From positions 620,001-684,000 of the forward strand of contig JACJYD010000002.1 in NCBI GenBank assembly GCA_020636275.1: a DNA stretch of 64,000 nucleotides, written 5' to 3'. The position numbers were made by a program, and so were the translations under genes. Position 1 is the first letter of the stretch. Every line of letters starts with the position of its first letter. The notes below the pieces were generated by a model, which was not told the DNA's origin, did no database searches, and saw only the letters and a list, made by a program, of their open reading frames with translations. Origin of the DNA: Lewinellaceae bacterium (GTDB lineage: Bacteria; Bacteroidota; Bacteroidia; Chitinophagales; Saprospiraceae). Of the stretch, positions 39,980 through 49,456 are shown piece by piece.

Positions 39980-41392
39980 TCACCAAATAAACGTCCCTAC
40001 CGTATTCGCCTGCAGCGATGCCGTGATCCAATCTCCTCCGGCGTTGATGTTGAAGGTCTGCAGGTCGTTCTTTTCATTCAACACCACCAAAACCGTTTTC
40101 CCTTCCGGGGTCTGGAAGGCCACGTTGGGCAGGATCCCCAATGCGGTACTTCCCAGGCGGAACGAACCGGCCGGGACGAATTTGGAGAACTGCCCCACGA
40201 TGTAATAGCTCACATTTTTGCCGGCCTGTGATCCGCTGATCGTGACGGCGCCTTTGCACTGCGTGCAACCGCCTGGTGTGTGGGGCGCGAACGAGGGATC
40301 ATTGGCGAGGTTCCACTCCAGCACGACCTGGCTCCAGTTGCGCAGGGTGCCGATGAAAATATTCTTTATATGCCATTCCAGGTCCTCGCCGAAAACGCCT
40401 TCCGAGCTGGTCCACTGCTCGGTGAAGTACAAGGCTTTGTCGGGGTGGGCGTCGTGCACGGCGGCAAAGGCACTTGCGTTTCCGCCATACATGTGGAAGG
40501 CGGTGCCGTGCACATAGGGTTTGGCATCCGGATCGGCCAGAATAGCCAGGGGATAACCGGGATCATCGCAATTGTGGTCCCAGATGACGATCTTGGTGGA
40601 AAGCCCCGCCGCCTGGAACGCCGGCCCGAGGTGGTTCTTGATAAAATCGGCCTGCTGGGTCGACGACATGACCATGCTGGGGTTATTCCCTCCGTGCTGA
40701 GGCTCGTTTTGCGGAGTAATGGCGTCGATCTTTATTCCGTGAGCGCCCATGGCCTGGATGTATTTGACGAAATACTGGGCATAGGCGCCGTAGAATTCGG
40801 GTTTCAAATTGCCCCCGATACTGCTGCCGTTGTTCTTCATCCAGACCGGCGGACTCCAGGGAGAACCCAATATCCGGATGTCGGGGTTGATGGCCAGGAT
40901 CTCTTTCAGTACGGGAATGAGAAAGAGGGTATCTCTCGACAGGTTGAAATGATCGAGGTTGGGATCGGTCTGCCCCGCCGGCAGGTCGTCGTAGCTGAAG
41001 ACCACGGGGTCGAGATCGGAGGCGCCGATGGATACCCGCAAATAACTCACCCCGATCGAGTTGGCGCTTTTCCCAAAAAACTCATCCAACAGTGTCGCCC
41101 GCTCCGTGTCGCCCATCTGGGACAACAACAATGCACTGCCGCCCGTAAGCGTATACCCGAAGCCTTCAATGGGCTGCAGCGGCTGGGAAGTGTCGATCTC
41201 GATGACGGGAAAGCGGTCGTCCTTTCCGGCGGCGAAATCGATGGTCTTGTTGTAAAACAGGTTGAGCCCGTCGCCGGAGGTGGTCCAAACCTGCACTGGC
41301 AGGATAGGGGGGATGATGGGGTCGTCATCGGGGTTGGAAGGGGTACACCCTAATAATATGATTATCAGTGTGTAAAAGGGAGAAATTTTCAT
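39980..41392 (-). CDS. GH30-family glycoside hydrolase lipoprotein (paralogue B)
   Basis: 470 residues with a lipoprotein signal (IIILLGC, Cys16) and a Pro-rich linker. The GH30 (beta/alpha)8 barrel shows ITPQNEP with the acid/base E230, FTEQW with the nucleophile E325 and SPWSPPVWMKNN. GH30 includes glucosylceramidases, beta-1,6-glucanases and xylanases. The subfamily is not certain, though the motifs look closer to the beta-glucan-active members. It is the last gene of the PUL operon; a long hairpin lies in the gap to the preceding gene. Confidence 0.92.
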   Translation of the reverse strand: MKISPFYTLIIILLGCTPSNPDDDPIIPPILPVQVWTTSGDGLNLFYNKTIDFAAGKDDRFPVIEIDTSQPLQPIEGFGYTLTGGSALLLSQMGDTERATLLDEFFGKSANSIGVSYLRVSIGASDLDPVVFSYDDLPAGQTDPNLDHFNLSRDTLFLIPVLKEILAINPDIRILGSPWSPPVWMKNNGSSIGGNLKPEFYGAYAQYFVKYIQAMGAHGIKIDAITPQNEPQHGGNNPSMVMSSTQQADFIKNHLGPAFQAAGLSTKIVIWDHNCDDPGYPLAILADPDAKPYVHGTAFHMYGGNASAFAAVHDAHPDKALYFTEQWTSSEGVFGEDLEWHIKNIFIGTLRNWSQVVLEWNLANDPSFAPHTPGGCTQCKGAVTISGSQAGKNVSYYIVGQFSKFVPAGSFRLGSTALGILPNVAFQTPEGKTVLVVLNEKNDLQTFNINAGGDWITASLQANTVGTFIW

Positions 41393-41403
41393 TATAAAAA
41401 ATT

Positions 41404-41440
41404 TATAGGAAGGGAGGGCTGGAGGCCCTCCCTTCCTATA
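41404..41440. promoter_or_regulatory. Intercistronic hairpin between GH30 paralogues
   Basis: A 15- to 16-bp stem (TATAGGAAGGGAGGG and its complement) begins 1 bp after the stop codon of the upstream gene. The downstream start codon is about 12 bp beyond the T-rich tail. It resembles a leaky terminator. Confidence 0.75.
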
Positions 41441-41441
41441 A

Positions 41442-42893
41442 TTAAAGAATCAAGGTCGCAATGGAATGCGGCCAACTCACCGTTTCTACCGCCTCATTTC
41501 CGAGGTACATTCGGTAATAGATCTTTTCATTGGTCGGGTTCATCACCACCACGGCGATCGTTCCATCGGGGTTGAGGAAGGCCGTGGTCAGCAGTTGGGC
41601 GCGGCTCGAGGAGCTGGCGATGCGCCGGGCGCCCGGGCGAATGAATTTGGAAAAATGGCCGATGTAGTAATAGGAGTTCATATAATGCAGCGAGCCCTCC
41701 GCCGTTTTGGCGTGAATGGGCGCGAAGCAGAAATTGCCCACGTGGTTGGGGCCGCCGGTCTCGTCGAGCAGGATGTTCCAGTCGGTCCAGGCTACGGCGC
41801 CGTTGTTGAAGTCGTGGATCATGTTCTCGCCGTATTGCTCGCCCCATTTCCATTGGTCGAAGGTTTCCCAGGAGAAAGGGTAGTTGCAGGCTTCGGTGAG
41901 CAGCAGGGGTTTGTCGGGAAAGGATTCGGCGACCCGCTTGACGTTTTCGTATTGGCGCCCTCCGTTCCAGAGTTCATACCAGTGGAATCCGATCCCCCAG
42001 ATGTACCGGGCGGCATCGGGATCGCTCAGGTAGGTGGAAGCCCGTTGATAGAGCAGGTCCCGGTTGTGATCCCAGGCGATGAGTTTCTTGTCGGACAGGC
42101 CGTTCTTTTGAAGGGCAGGGCCGAGGCTTTTTTTGATAAAATCGGTTTCTTCCTGTGCTGTATAAATGCAGGACTCCCAGGTTTGTTTGGCCATGGGCTC
42201 GTTTTGCGGAGTAAGCCCCCAAACCGGAATGCCGGCCTGTTCGTAGGCCTGGATGAATTTGACAAAATAATTGGCCCAGGCGTCGTAGTATTCGGGTTGG
42301 AGATGACCTCCCTGCAGCATGTCGTTATTGTCCTTCATCCAGGCGGGCGGACTCCAGGGGCTGACGAACATATTCAGCTTGCCGCCGGCCGCTTCTATGG
42401 CCTTTTTAATGAGGGGGATCTTGAATTGCTGGTCGTGTCCGATGTCGAAGGTGTTCAATTCCGCGTCGCCATCTTCGACATACGTATACATATCGCTCGA
42501 AAAGTCGCAACTGTTGATGTTGGTGCGGGCAAAGGTGTATCCGATACCGTTTTCAGTGCTATAATAGGCCTGAAGGAGTTCAGCTTGCTTTGCTTCGGGC
42601 AGCTTGGCAAAAGTCTCCGCCGAAGCGTCGGTCAATGCGCCGCCGATGCCGATAAAAGTTTGGAAGGTATGGGTGGGATCGACAAATACGCAGGCTTGCT
42701 TTTCAAACGGCTGGTCAAAGGGCGCGAAAGTGAGCGTTTCGGTTTTCGACAGGCGATACTCCGTGCTGTCGGCCGTGAGGAAAACGGTTGCCTGGGTTCT
42801 TTCGACTGGCTGCGGTGGTTCCACAACAGAGGCGGGTTGTTCGCAGCCGGCCAGGGCTATGAACAAGAGGATGGTTACAATCGGGTTTTTCAT
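41442..42893 (-). CDS. GH30-family glycoside hydrolase lipoprotein (paralogue A)
   Basis: 483 residues with a lipoprotein signal (LLFIALAGC, Cys17). GH30 barrel residues are complete: E232 in LTPQNEP is the acid/base and E334 in LLTEACNYPF the nucleophile, with SPWSPPAWMKDN before them. It is a clear but distant paralogue of the next gene, so the two may divide the work of cutting a polysaccharide and its fragments. Outer-surface placement is inferred from the lipoprotein signal and the PUL context. A 17-bp hairpin lies before its start codon. Confidence 0.93.
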   Translation of the reverse strand: MKNPIVTILLFIALAGCEQPASVVEPPQPVERTQATVFLTADSTEYRLSKTETLTFAPFDQPFEKQACVFVDPTHTFQTFIGIGGALTDASAETFAKLPEAKQAELLQAYYSTENGIGYTFARTNINSCDFSSDMYTYVEDGDAELNTFDIGHDQQFKIPLIKKAIEAAGGKLNMFVSPWSPPAWMKDNNDMLQGGHLQPEYYDAWANYFVKFIQAYEQAGIPVWGLTPQNEPMAKQTWESCIYTAQEETDFIKKSLGPALQKNGLSDKKLIAWDHNRDLLYQRASTYLSDPDAARYIWGIGFHWYELWNGGRQYENVKRVAESFPDKPLLLTEACNYPFSWETFDQWKWGEQYGENMIHDFNNGAVAWTDWNILLDETGGPNHVGNFCFAPIHAKTAEGSLHYMNSYYYIGHFSKFIRPGARRIASSSSRAQLLTTAFLNPDGTIAVVVMNPTNEKIYYRMYLGNEAVETVSWPHSIATLIL

Positions 42894-42908
42894 GTAAAAA
42901 AAATTATA

Positions 42909-42945
42909 AAAAGCGCACTGCGGCCGTAGGTCGCAGTGCGCTTTT
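42909..42945. promoter_or_regulatory. Intercistronic hairpin with shared 19-nt core (SusD-GH30 gap)
   Basis: A 17-bp stem with a GTA loop and one internal G-T pair. The core CTGCGGCCGTAGGTCGCAG is identical to that of the hairpin at 52645-52681. On the minus strand it is followed by T runs, like a terminator, before the next start codon. Confidence 0.85.
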
Positions 42946-42953
42946 ATATGAAA

Positions 42954-44417
42954 TTAATACCCAGCATTCTGCGTCAGTTTGGAATTCTTATCCAACTCGG
43001 CTTGCGGGATGGGCCAAAACAGCCGTTCCGGGGTAACATTGTAGCCCAGATTTTCCCCCATGGCGCCTTTGGCGTTATTCATCACTTCGATGGCGCGGCC
43101 GGTGCGGCGCAAGTCGTACCAACGGTGTCCTTCGAACGCCAGTTCCAGGCGCCTTTCTTTCTCTATGACCAGCCGCATGTCGGCCTGGTTGGCGGCAGAC
43201 GTTCCGGGCAGGTTGACGCGGCCCCGGATCTGGTCGACCAGATCACCAGCATCGCTCGTTTGGCCCAGCTCGTTCAGCGCTTCGGCCTTGAGGAGCAGGA
43301 TGTCGGCCAGGCGGAGGAAGATGTAGTTCTGGTCGCTTCCTTCCTGGAAGTTGCGCCATTTATTGATAAAGGGATAATGGGTCTGCGGCCAGTGCGGATC
43401 CGACCATTTGCCGGATACGTCGAGGAAAATGATCGAAGCGTTCTTCCGGATGACATCATTTTCGGCGTCAAAAGCGGCGACCAGATCGTTGGAGGGCAAG
43501 TTGAACTTTTTCCAGTCGTCGCCCCGGAAGATCTTGGTGCCCCAGTTGCCGTCGGATGAGCCGCCGGTGTAATTGATCTCGAAAATCGATTCGGCACAGT
43601 TCTCCTGGGCGTTATCCCAGAGGTCTTCATAATCCGGCATGAGGGTGTAGCCCTCGGCGATCACCATATTGCAGTATTCGAGCACTTTGGTGTAGTCGTG
43701 GGGCTCAATGGTCGCATAGACTTTTGCCAGCATGGCCGCTACAGCGCCGGTGGTGACGTAGCCTTTGTGCGGGGCCGTTTTGCGGACGCGCGGCAGTGCC
43801 GTCTCGAAATCCTGGATGATCTGGGCATAGACCTCGTCTTCCGGCGTCCGGGCAGGGAAAATGATAGAGTAGATCTCATCCAGCTTGTCAGCGCTGATGC
43901 TTTTTACCTCCTGCAATTGCAGCGGCACATCACCCCAAAGCTGCACCAACTGGAAGTACATGAAGGCCCTGATGAAGGCGGCCTCGCCGATGATCTCCTC
44001 CCGGCGCGTATCGCTGAGGCCCGGGTCGGTTAGCGCGTCAATGTTGTTGAGGATAGTGTTCGTTTTGCCGACGGTCGAATAGAGGTACGCCCAGTCGCGG
44101 CTGACGTTCCTGTTGGTAGCGTCCAGCTTGTAATCGTCGATCTGGAAGTTGTCGGGGTTGTCCCCGCCGGCATAGGCATCGTCGGCCTGGGCATCGCCAT
44201 TGACATAGTAGTCAAGCTGGTAGTACTCGTTCTTGAAATCGGAGTACGCGCCGGCCAGCGCTGCTTCCACCTCGCTGGCGGATTTGAAGTAAACAGAGTC
44301 GGCATTGGTATTGCCCACGGCAATGCTCTGAGAGACGGGCTCCAGCTCCAGAAAATCCTCGCAGGAGAAAACCGCCAGCATGGAGATAAAGGAAAGGAGA
44401 ATTATGTGTGGTTTCAT
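42954..44417 (-). CDS. SusD/RagB-family nutrient-binding lipoprotein
   Basis: 487 residues with a lipoprotein signal (SMLAVFSCEDFLELEPVSQS). SusD features follow: TPR-like helices, the KTNTILNNIDAL segment and the C-terminal RHW-type region (RRLELAFEGHRWYDLRRTG), ending in the usual FWPIPQAELDKN. It caps the SusC barrel and captures glycan at the cell surface. It starts 11 bp after susC and is surely cotranscribed. Confidence 0.96.
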   Translation of the reverse strand: MKPHIILLSFISMLAVFSCEDFLELEPVSQSIAVGNTNADSVYFKSASEVEAALAGAYSDFKNEYYQLDYYVNGDAQADDAYAGGDNPDNFQIDDYKLDATNRNVSRDWAYLYSTVGKTNTILNNIDALTDPGLSDTRREEIIGEAAFIRAFMYFQLVQLWGDVPLQLQEVKSISADKLDEIYSIIFPARTPEDEVYAQIIQDFETALPRVRKTAPHKGYVTTGAVAAMLAKVYATIEPHDYTKVLEYCNMVIAEGYTLMPDYEDLWDNAQENCAESIFEINYTGGSSDGNWGTKIFRGDDWKKFNLPSNDLVAAFDAENDVIRKNASIIFLDVSGKWSDPHWPQTHYPFINKWRNFQEGSDQNYIFLRLADILLLKAEALNELGQTSDAGDLVDQIRGRVNLPGTSAANQADMRLVIEKERRLELAFEGHRWYDLRRTGRAIEVMNNAKGAMGENLGYNVTPERLFWPIPQAELDKNSKLTQNAGY

Positions 44418-44428
44418 TTTTCCTGATT

Positions 44429-47350
44429 TTAGAATTCAAGGTTAAACCCGGCGATGAGCGTCCGGGATTGCGGATAAGTGCCGTAGTCGATGCCCAGCTC
44501 TGTTGCGCTTCTTCCGAAGGCGTTCACCTCGGGGTCGAAACCGCTATAGTTGGTTAAAGTTAGCAGGTTCTGCCCGGTCACGTAAACCGAGAGGCGCCGG
44601 ATGCTCAGCCGTTCCAACACTTTGGGGTTGATATCGTAGGAAAGGGTCACCGACTTCAGGCGCAGGTATGACCCGTCTTCCACAAATCGGGTGGAGTTGC
44701 GCACGTTATCTACGTTGCCGCCACCAATTGCCCGGGGAATATCCGTATCCCGGTTATCGGGGGACCAGCGGCGCAGTACGACGGCCGACTGGTTTTTGCT
44801 GTCGAACATGCCTTCCAGGTCGATGCGGGTGGCGTTGAAAATATCGTTGCCCTGGCTGCCCTGGAAGAATATGTCGAGGGTGAAGTTTTTCCACGAAAGC
44901 GAATTGGCCATGCCATAGGTGAAGTCCGGGTTGGCGTCGCCGATAATGGTGCGGTCGCCTGGGTCGAAAATGCCGTTCTCGTTCACGTCCTTGTAGATGA
45001 GGTCGCCCGTTTCGGGGTCGACGCCTTCGGAAACATAACCGTAGAACACGCCCAGCGGAAGGCCTTCGCGCACGATGGCCACATCCTGGTTGTTGCTGTA
45101 TACCCTTCCGAAGTAGTACACATCGGTGTACTGCAGTTCGAGGACCTTGTTCTTATTGAAAGAAATGTTGAAATCGGTGTTCCAGCGCAGGCCGCCGGTG
45201 GTGTTCACCGTCGAGATGTTGAATTCGAGGCCTTTGTTCTCGATCGTCCCGGCATTGGTTTGGATCGACGTGATGGGCAGAGAGTTGGAAAGCTGGACGT
45301 TGAGCAGTACATCGTCGGTTTTCTTGTAATAGGCGTCGGCGATGAAATTCAGCCGGCCTTCCCAAAGGGAGAGGTCGAGGCCTATATTGGACTGTGCCGT
45401 CGTCTCCCAGCGCAGGTCGGGGTTGCCATAGGTCACCTGTACCGCAGCAGGCCCGGAAAGCGGGTTGGTAGCTGCGCGGCGGTAGTAGGATATGAGCCCG
45501 TAGCGGGCGTAATTGGAAATGCCTTCCTGGTTGCCGTTCTTACCCCATCCGAGGCGGAGTTTCAGGTCGTAAATGGCGTCGAGGCTCTCCATAAACGGCT
45601 CTGCTGAGATGCGCCAGCCCAGCGAGAAAGAGGGCATCGTCCCCCAGTGGTGCGCCAGTTTGGAGGAACCGTCGCGCCTGACGGAGGCCGACAGCAGGTA
45701 TTTGCTCTTGTAATCATAGGTGAAACGGCCGAAGAAAGAGGCCAGCGACCATTCCTGCACATCGGTGCTGGCGTAGATGCTGTTCGCCGCATTCAGGGTC
45801 GTTACCGAAACATCGGCAGGGAAGTCGTTGCCGGAGATATAGGAATCACTCCAGTACGATTTTTGAATACTGCTACCGGCCAGGAGCGATATTTTGTTGT
45901 CGCCGAAAGCGGCCGAATAGCTGGCAGTGTTTTCCCACAGCCAGATGGTGGTATTGGATTTATCGGCCTGCCCGCTGCCGTTCTGGTTGCGGCCGTAGTT
46001 CGTGCGGAAGGGGTCGAGATAGTAAGACCACTGGTGGGCGTTTATATCGGCGCCCAGGTTGGTTTTCAGAGCGAAGCCCTTAAACAGAGTAGCTTCGGCG
46101 TTGAAGTTGCCAAAGAGGCGGGTGTCGATAGCCTCCTGGTCGGGGCCGAACATATAGGCGATGGGGTTTTCCCACGATGGTTGGAAGGGGTTGGGGTCGA
46201 ACTGCCCGCTGCCGTCTTTTTTATAGATGTTGAGGAAAGGCGGGGTATTCAGCGCACTCATGATGACGCCGCCCCGGCCGCTGCTGGCATTATCGGGCGT
46301 ATCTTTGGTGCTGGATCGCAGCACGTTCATGCTGGCGCCTGTTTTCAGCCAGTCCGTCGCCTGGTTGTCCAGGTTCAGCCGTATCGAATACCGGTTGAAA
46401 CGAGCCGGCTCCACGATACCTGCCTGGTTGAGGAAGTTGGCTGACAAAAGATAGCGCGATTTGGCGGTGCCCCCGGAAAAGGCCAGTTGGTAGTTTTGGA
46501 TATTGCCGTAGCCAAAGACCTCATCGCTCCAGTTGGTATACCCGGTGGCCGCCGGGTCGAGAGCGCCGGGGATGATCTCGTCGATCAGGTTCCTGTACTG
46601 TTTGGTGCTCAGGGTCTCGATCGTTTTGCGAAGGCCGGAGAAACCTGCGTAAGCGTTGAAAGAAATGGTAGACGTATTGGCCTCGCCGCGTTTGGTAGTA
46701 ATGATGACTACGCCATTGGCTGCGCGAGCACCGTAGATGGCGGCTGAAGAAGCATCTTTCAGCACGGTCATGGATGCGATATCGGAAGGGTTGAGGCCCC
46801 GGATATCGGTGGTGGGCACGCCGTCGACAACGTACAGGGGTTCGTTGCCGGCCAGCACGGAGGTGGCGCCCCGCACCCGCACGGCGATATCAGCGCCCGG
46901 TTTGCCGGAAGGCTGCACTACCTGCACCCCTGCTGCTTTGCCCTGCAGCGCCTCGGCGGCAGAAACCATGGGCCGGTTCTTAATAGATTTCGAGTCGATG
47001 ACGACCACGGCCGTGGTGAGGTCTTCCTTCTTTTGCGTGCCGTAACCGATAACGACGATATCATCCAGCACATAGCTGGCCACTTCCAGCGTGACATCGA
47101 TCTTCGTCTGGCCATCAATGGCAATCTCCTGCGGTTCGTAGCCGGTGTATGAAAAAACTAGAGTGCCTTCCCGGGCATCAAAGCTGTAGTTCCCATCCAG
47201 ATCGGTAATGGTCCCACTGGCAGTACCTTTCAGCAATACGGTGGCGCCGATCAGGGGCTCGCCGGTGGCGTCGGTCACCTTGCCGGTGATCTGGGCCGAG
47301 GCCGTCGTTACCATAAATATGCAGAACGCGAGAAGTAGAAGTCTGGCCAT
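44429..47350 (-). CDS. SusC/RagA-family TonB-linked outer-membrane transporter
   Basis: 973 residues from the ATG at 47350, which opens a signal peptide (MARLLLLAFCIFMVTTASA). An N-terminal carboxypeptidase-like domain (ITGKVTDATGEPLIGATVLL) precedes the plug (VVIGYGTQKKEDLTTAV, LYVVDGVPTTDI, KDASSAAIYGARAANGVVII) and a large barrel ending in aromatic F. No N-terminal STN domain, so no sigma/anti-sigma signalling is expected through it. It imports oligosaccharide with SusD. A 14-bp hairpin lies between it and the upstream PKD gene. Confidence 0.97.
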   Translation of the reverse strand: MARLLLLAFCIFMVTTASAQITGKVTDATGEPLIGATVLLKGTASGTITDLDGNYSFDAREGTLVFSYTGYEPQEIAIDGQTKIDVTLEVASYVLDDIVVIGYGTQKKEDLTTAVVVIDSKSIKNRPMVSAAEALQGKAAGVQVVQPSGKPGADIAVRVRGATSVLAGNEPLYVVDGVPTTDIRGLNPSDIASMTVLKDASSAAIYGARAANGVVIITTKRGEANTSTISFNAYAGFSGLRKTIETLSTKQYRNLIDEIIPGALDPAATGYTNWSDEVFGYGNIQNYQLAFSGGTAKSRYLLSANFLNQAGIVEPARFNRYSIRLNLDNQATDWLKTGASMNVLRSSTKDTPDNASSGRGGVIMSALNTPPFLNIYKKDGSGQFDPNPFQPSWENPIAYMFGPDQEAIDTRLFGNFNAEATLFKGFALKTNLGADINAHQWSYYLDPFRTNYGRNQNGSGQADKSNTTIWLWENTASYSAAFGDNKISLLAGSSIQKSYWSDSYISGNDFPADVSVTTLNAANSIYASTDVQEWSLASFFGRFTYDYKSKYLLSASVRRDGSSKLAHHWGTMPSFSLGWRISAEPFMESLDAIYDLKLRLGWGKNGNQEGISNYARYGLISYYRRAATNPLSGPAAVQVTYGNPDLRWETTAQSNIGLDLSLWEGRLNFIADAYYKKTDDVLLNVQLSNSLPITSIQTNAGTIENKGLEFNISTVNTTGGLRWNTDFNISFNKNKVLELQYTDVYYFGRVYSNNQDVAIVREGLPLGVFYGYVSEGVDPETGDLIYKDVNENGIFDPGDRTIIGDANPDFTYGMANSLSWKNFTLDIFFQGSQGNDIFNATRIDLEGMFDSKNQSAVVLRRWSPDNRDTDIPRAIGGGNVDNVRNSTRFVEDGSYLRLKSVTLSYDINPKVLERLSIRRLSVYVTGQNLLTLTNYSGFDPEVNAFGRSATELGIDYGTYPQSRTLIAGFNLEF

Positions 47351-47378
47351 ATGTCTTTTATTTGAAAATAGAGTAAGG

Positions 47379-47411
47379 AAGAACACTGCGACAGGAGGTC
47401 GCAGTGTTCTT
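47379..47411. promoter_or_regulatory. Intercistronic hairpin (PKD-susC gap)
   Basis: A 14-bp perfect stem (AAGAACACTGCGAC and its complement) with a 5-nt loop. It keeps the CTGCG/CGCAG part of the core seen in the other two hairpins. Located 29 bp before the susC start codon on the minus strand. Confidence 0.8.
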
Positions 47412-47421
47412 AAAAGTTTCT

Positions 47422-49173
47422 TTACCGTACCAGGACTGCCGACCAGGAGGCAGAGCCGTCATGGGCAGCGGAAATGTCAACGGAAATCGTTATGGTCTCG
47501 GTCGTGCCATCATTCACGTAGTTCATGACTTCGTATTGGTTGGTACCGGAACCGCCGTTGGGCGGGTTGGCGCCATCGGCGTTTTCACCGCCGTAGTAAC
47601 CTTTGTAGAAGCCAATAAACGCAGCTCCGGAAGCTCCGTTGGTCAAGGTGATGATCGGCCGGCCGGAAGGCGACATGTCGGCAGGAGTGAAAGCCCAGGA
47701 GTGAACTCCGGAAAGGAAGGCCTGTCCGTTGCCGCCGGCAGCGATCACTTCGGCATCTGTCCAGCAGCCGTTGGGGCTACCCATATATCCGTCGTTCCGG
47801 ACGGATCCATTGGTTTTGTACTCATAGACACCTCCTGCGCTGAAGATGAACTCATCGTCCGTGATGCAGGACCAGTCATCAGCACCGGTTGAAGAACCAT
47901 CCAGGAAGTTGGCGGGTACTTGCCACCAGCTCGGATCGCCCAGCCCCGGGCCTACAAAGATCGAATTGGGTGCATTGCGAACCTTCCAGGGGCCCCCGAT
48001 GAGGTCAGCTTCGGTTACTGAGCCGGAAATCGTGACATCCTTGGTGGCTGTAGCCGAAACAGTACCCCTGGTAGCGGTCAGCGTAATGGTGAAGACACCT
48101 GACGAGCTATAGGTATGGGTCGGGTTATCCGCGTTGGAGGTCGCTCCGTCACCAAAGTCCCAGCTATAGCTGGTAGCGTCGTATGACTTGTTCGTGCAGG
48201 TCACTTCAGTACCAGCCACATCGACATTAAAACCGGCGACCGGCGGTTCTTTGCCCGGATCGTCATAGTGAACTAGCGTAATTCTCCAGTAGGCATCGGG
48301 GATACCGCTGACGTTGCCCGGGAATTTCCACTCGGTTTCCAGGATGAGGGTATCTACGGCGCCGTCGTACAGTTTGATGATATTGTAGGTCACGGAAGTC
48401 TGAGGCACGCTGACCTCCGAATCCGTACCGATCTTCTGCAAGCCGATAAAGGCGCCCAGGCCTTCAACCGTCAATTTGCCGGCTCCCATGGTAAAGGTGT
48501 GGACCCCGTCGCCAAATGCAGAAAGGTCGCTTCCACCGGGACCAACAAGGTTGGCAGGCGTTGTTTCAAAACAATCGTTGGCGGGTTCGAATACGCCTCC
48601 TTCGGCCCAGAAGTCGCCGTTGGAATTGTACGTGTAGCTGCCGTCGCGTCCGAAAATGAACTCATCGTTCATGGAGCAAGGACGGTTGAGGATGTCCTGG
48701 TTGTCCCGTCCTAGTCCCCACCAGACCGACGAACGGTCATAGGGACCCACTTCCAGCGGCCAACGGCCGGGACCTACTTCGCGCAGGAATTTCCAGGTCT
48801 TGGACTGGTCGCCAACAAGTTTGGTCAACTCGGCATCCGGGTCGACGATCGTGATGGTTTGGCTGGAGACGTCCTGATTGGTGCCATCTGTGTGTACAGC
48901 TGTCAGCGTTACGGTGTAGGTACCCACGGACGGATAGGTGTGGGTGGGATCCTCTTCCGAAGATTTGGCAGAACCGTCGCCAAAATCCCAGGAAACCGTC
49001 GAGAAGTTTTGGGAGGCATTGGTGAAAATGACGGTTTTAAAATCACTCGGATCAATGGTGTAGGAAAATCCGGAGATCACCTCCTTGACTTCTTCCTTTT
49101 TACAGGAAGAGCCGAAGAATCCCAGCGAGACAGCCAACAGGATCAGCCAGGAATTTCGAAGAATGCTTTTCAT
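47422..49173 (-). CDS. PKD-domain surface lipoprotein, probable glycan-binding protein
   Basis: 583 residues with a lipoprotein signal (AVSLGFFGSSC). Two PKD domains carry the WDFGDG signature (VSWDFGDGSAKS near residue 60 and YSWDFGDGATSN near residue 346). Each is followed by a related beta-rich module (WWGLGRDNQD ... DEFIFGRDGSYTYNSNG and WWQVPANF ... DEFIFSAGGVYEYKTNG), so the protein is an internal duplication. Position just before susC suits a surface glycan-binding protein. No hydrolase residues were identified. Confidence 0.85.
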   Translation of the reverse strand: MKSILRNSWLILLAVSLGFFGSSCKKEEVKEVISGFSYTIDPSDFKTVIFTNASQNFSTVSWDFGDGSAKSSEEDPTHTYPSVGTYTVTLTAVHTDGTNQDVSSQTITIVDPDAELTKLVGDQSKTWKFLREVGPGRWPLEVGPYDRSSVWWGLGRDNQDILNRPCSMNDEFIFGRDGSYTYNSNGDFWAEGGVFEPANDCFETTPANLVGPGGSDLSAFGDGVHTFTMGAGKLTVEGLGAFIGLQKIGTDSEVSVPQTSVTYNIIKLYDGAVDTLILETEWKFPGNVSGIPDAYWRITLVHYDDPGKEPPVAGFNVDVAGTEVTCTNKSYDATSYSWDFGDGATSNADNPTHTYSSSGVFTITLTATRGTVSATATKDVTISGSVTEADLIGGPWKVRNAPNSIFVGPGLGDPSWWQVPANFLDGSSTGADDWSCITDDEFIFSAGGVYEYKTNGSVRNDGYMGSPNGCWTDAEVIAAGGNGQAFLSGVHSWAFTPADMSPSGRPIITLTNGASGAAFIGFYKGYYGGENADGANPPNGGSGTNQYEVMNYVNDGTTETITISVDISAAHDGSASWSAVLVR

Positions 49174-49456
49174 AAAATCAAGATTTTACAATGGTGAAAC
49201 TAAAGTGTGAACTTTTCAGACCTGACACCCGGGAGGGACCGGAATCCGCCGGGCATAAGATTACTGAACATTATCTCTATAACGTTTTGATAGATGATTT
49301 AGCGGTCTTTTTAAACATTTTTTGTAAGCAATCAATGTTTGCCCAATTAAATTTTGAGAACTCCGCAAAAGGCAAGTATGCAAATCAAGGATAAAACCCG
49401 GTGAAATGATAAATTTTGTACCTGACAAAAACTGATCAGGTTAAAAAAAGGCCTGG
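49174..49456. other. PUL promoter region
   Basis: 283 bp between the regulator and the first PUL structural gene. No ORF. Contains AT-rich sequence around 49275-49345 and no hairpin of the PUL type. The operon promoter and regulator target are expected here but were not pinned down. Confidence 0.45.

Noticed and set aside
41466..42929. 487-codon plus-strand frame over a GH30 gene
   Set aside because: The minus strand encodes GH30 with all catalytic residues; the plus frame is a shadow.
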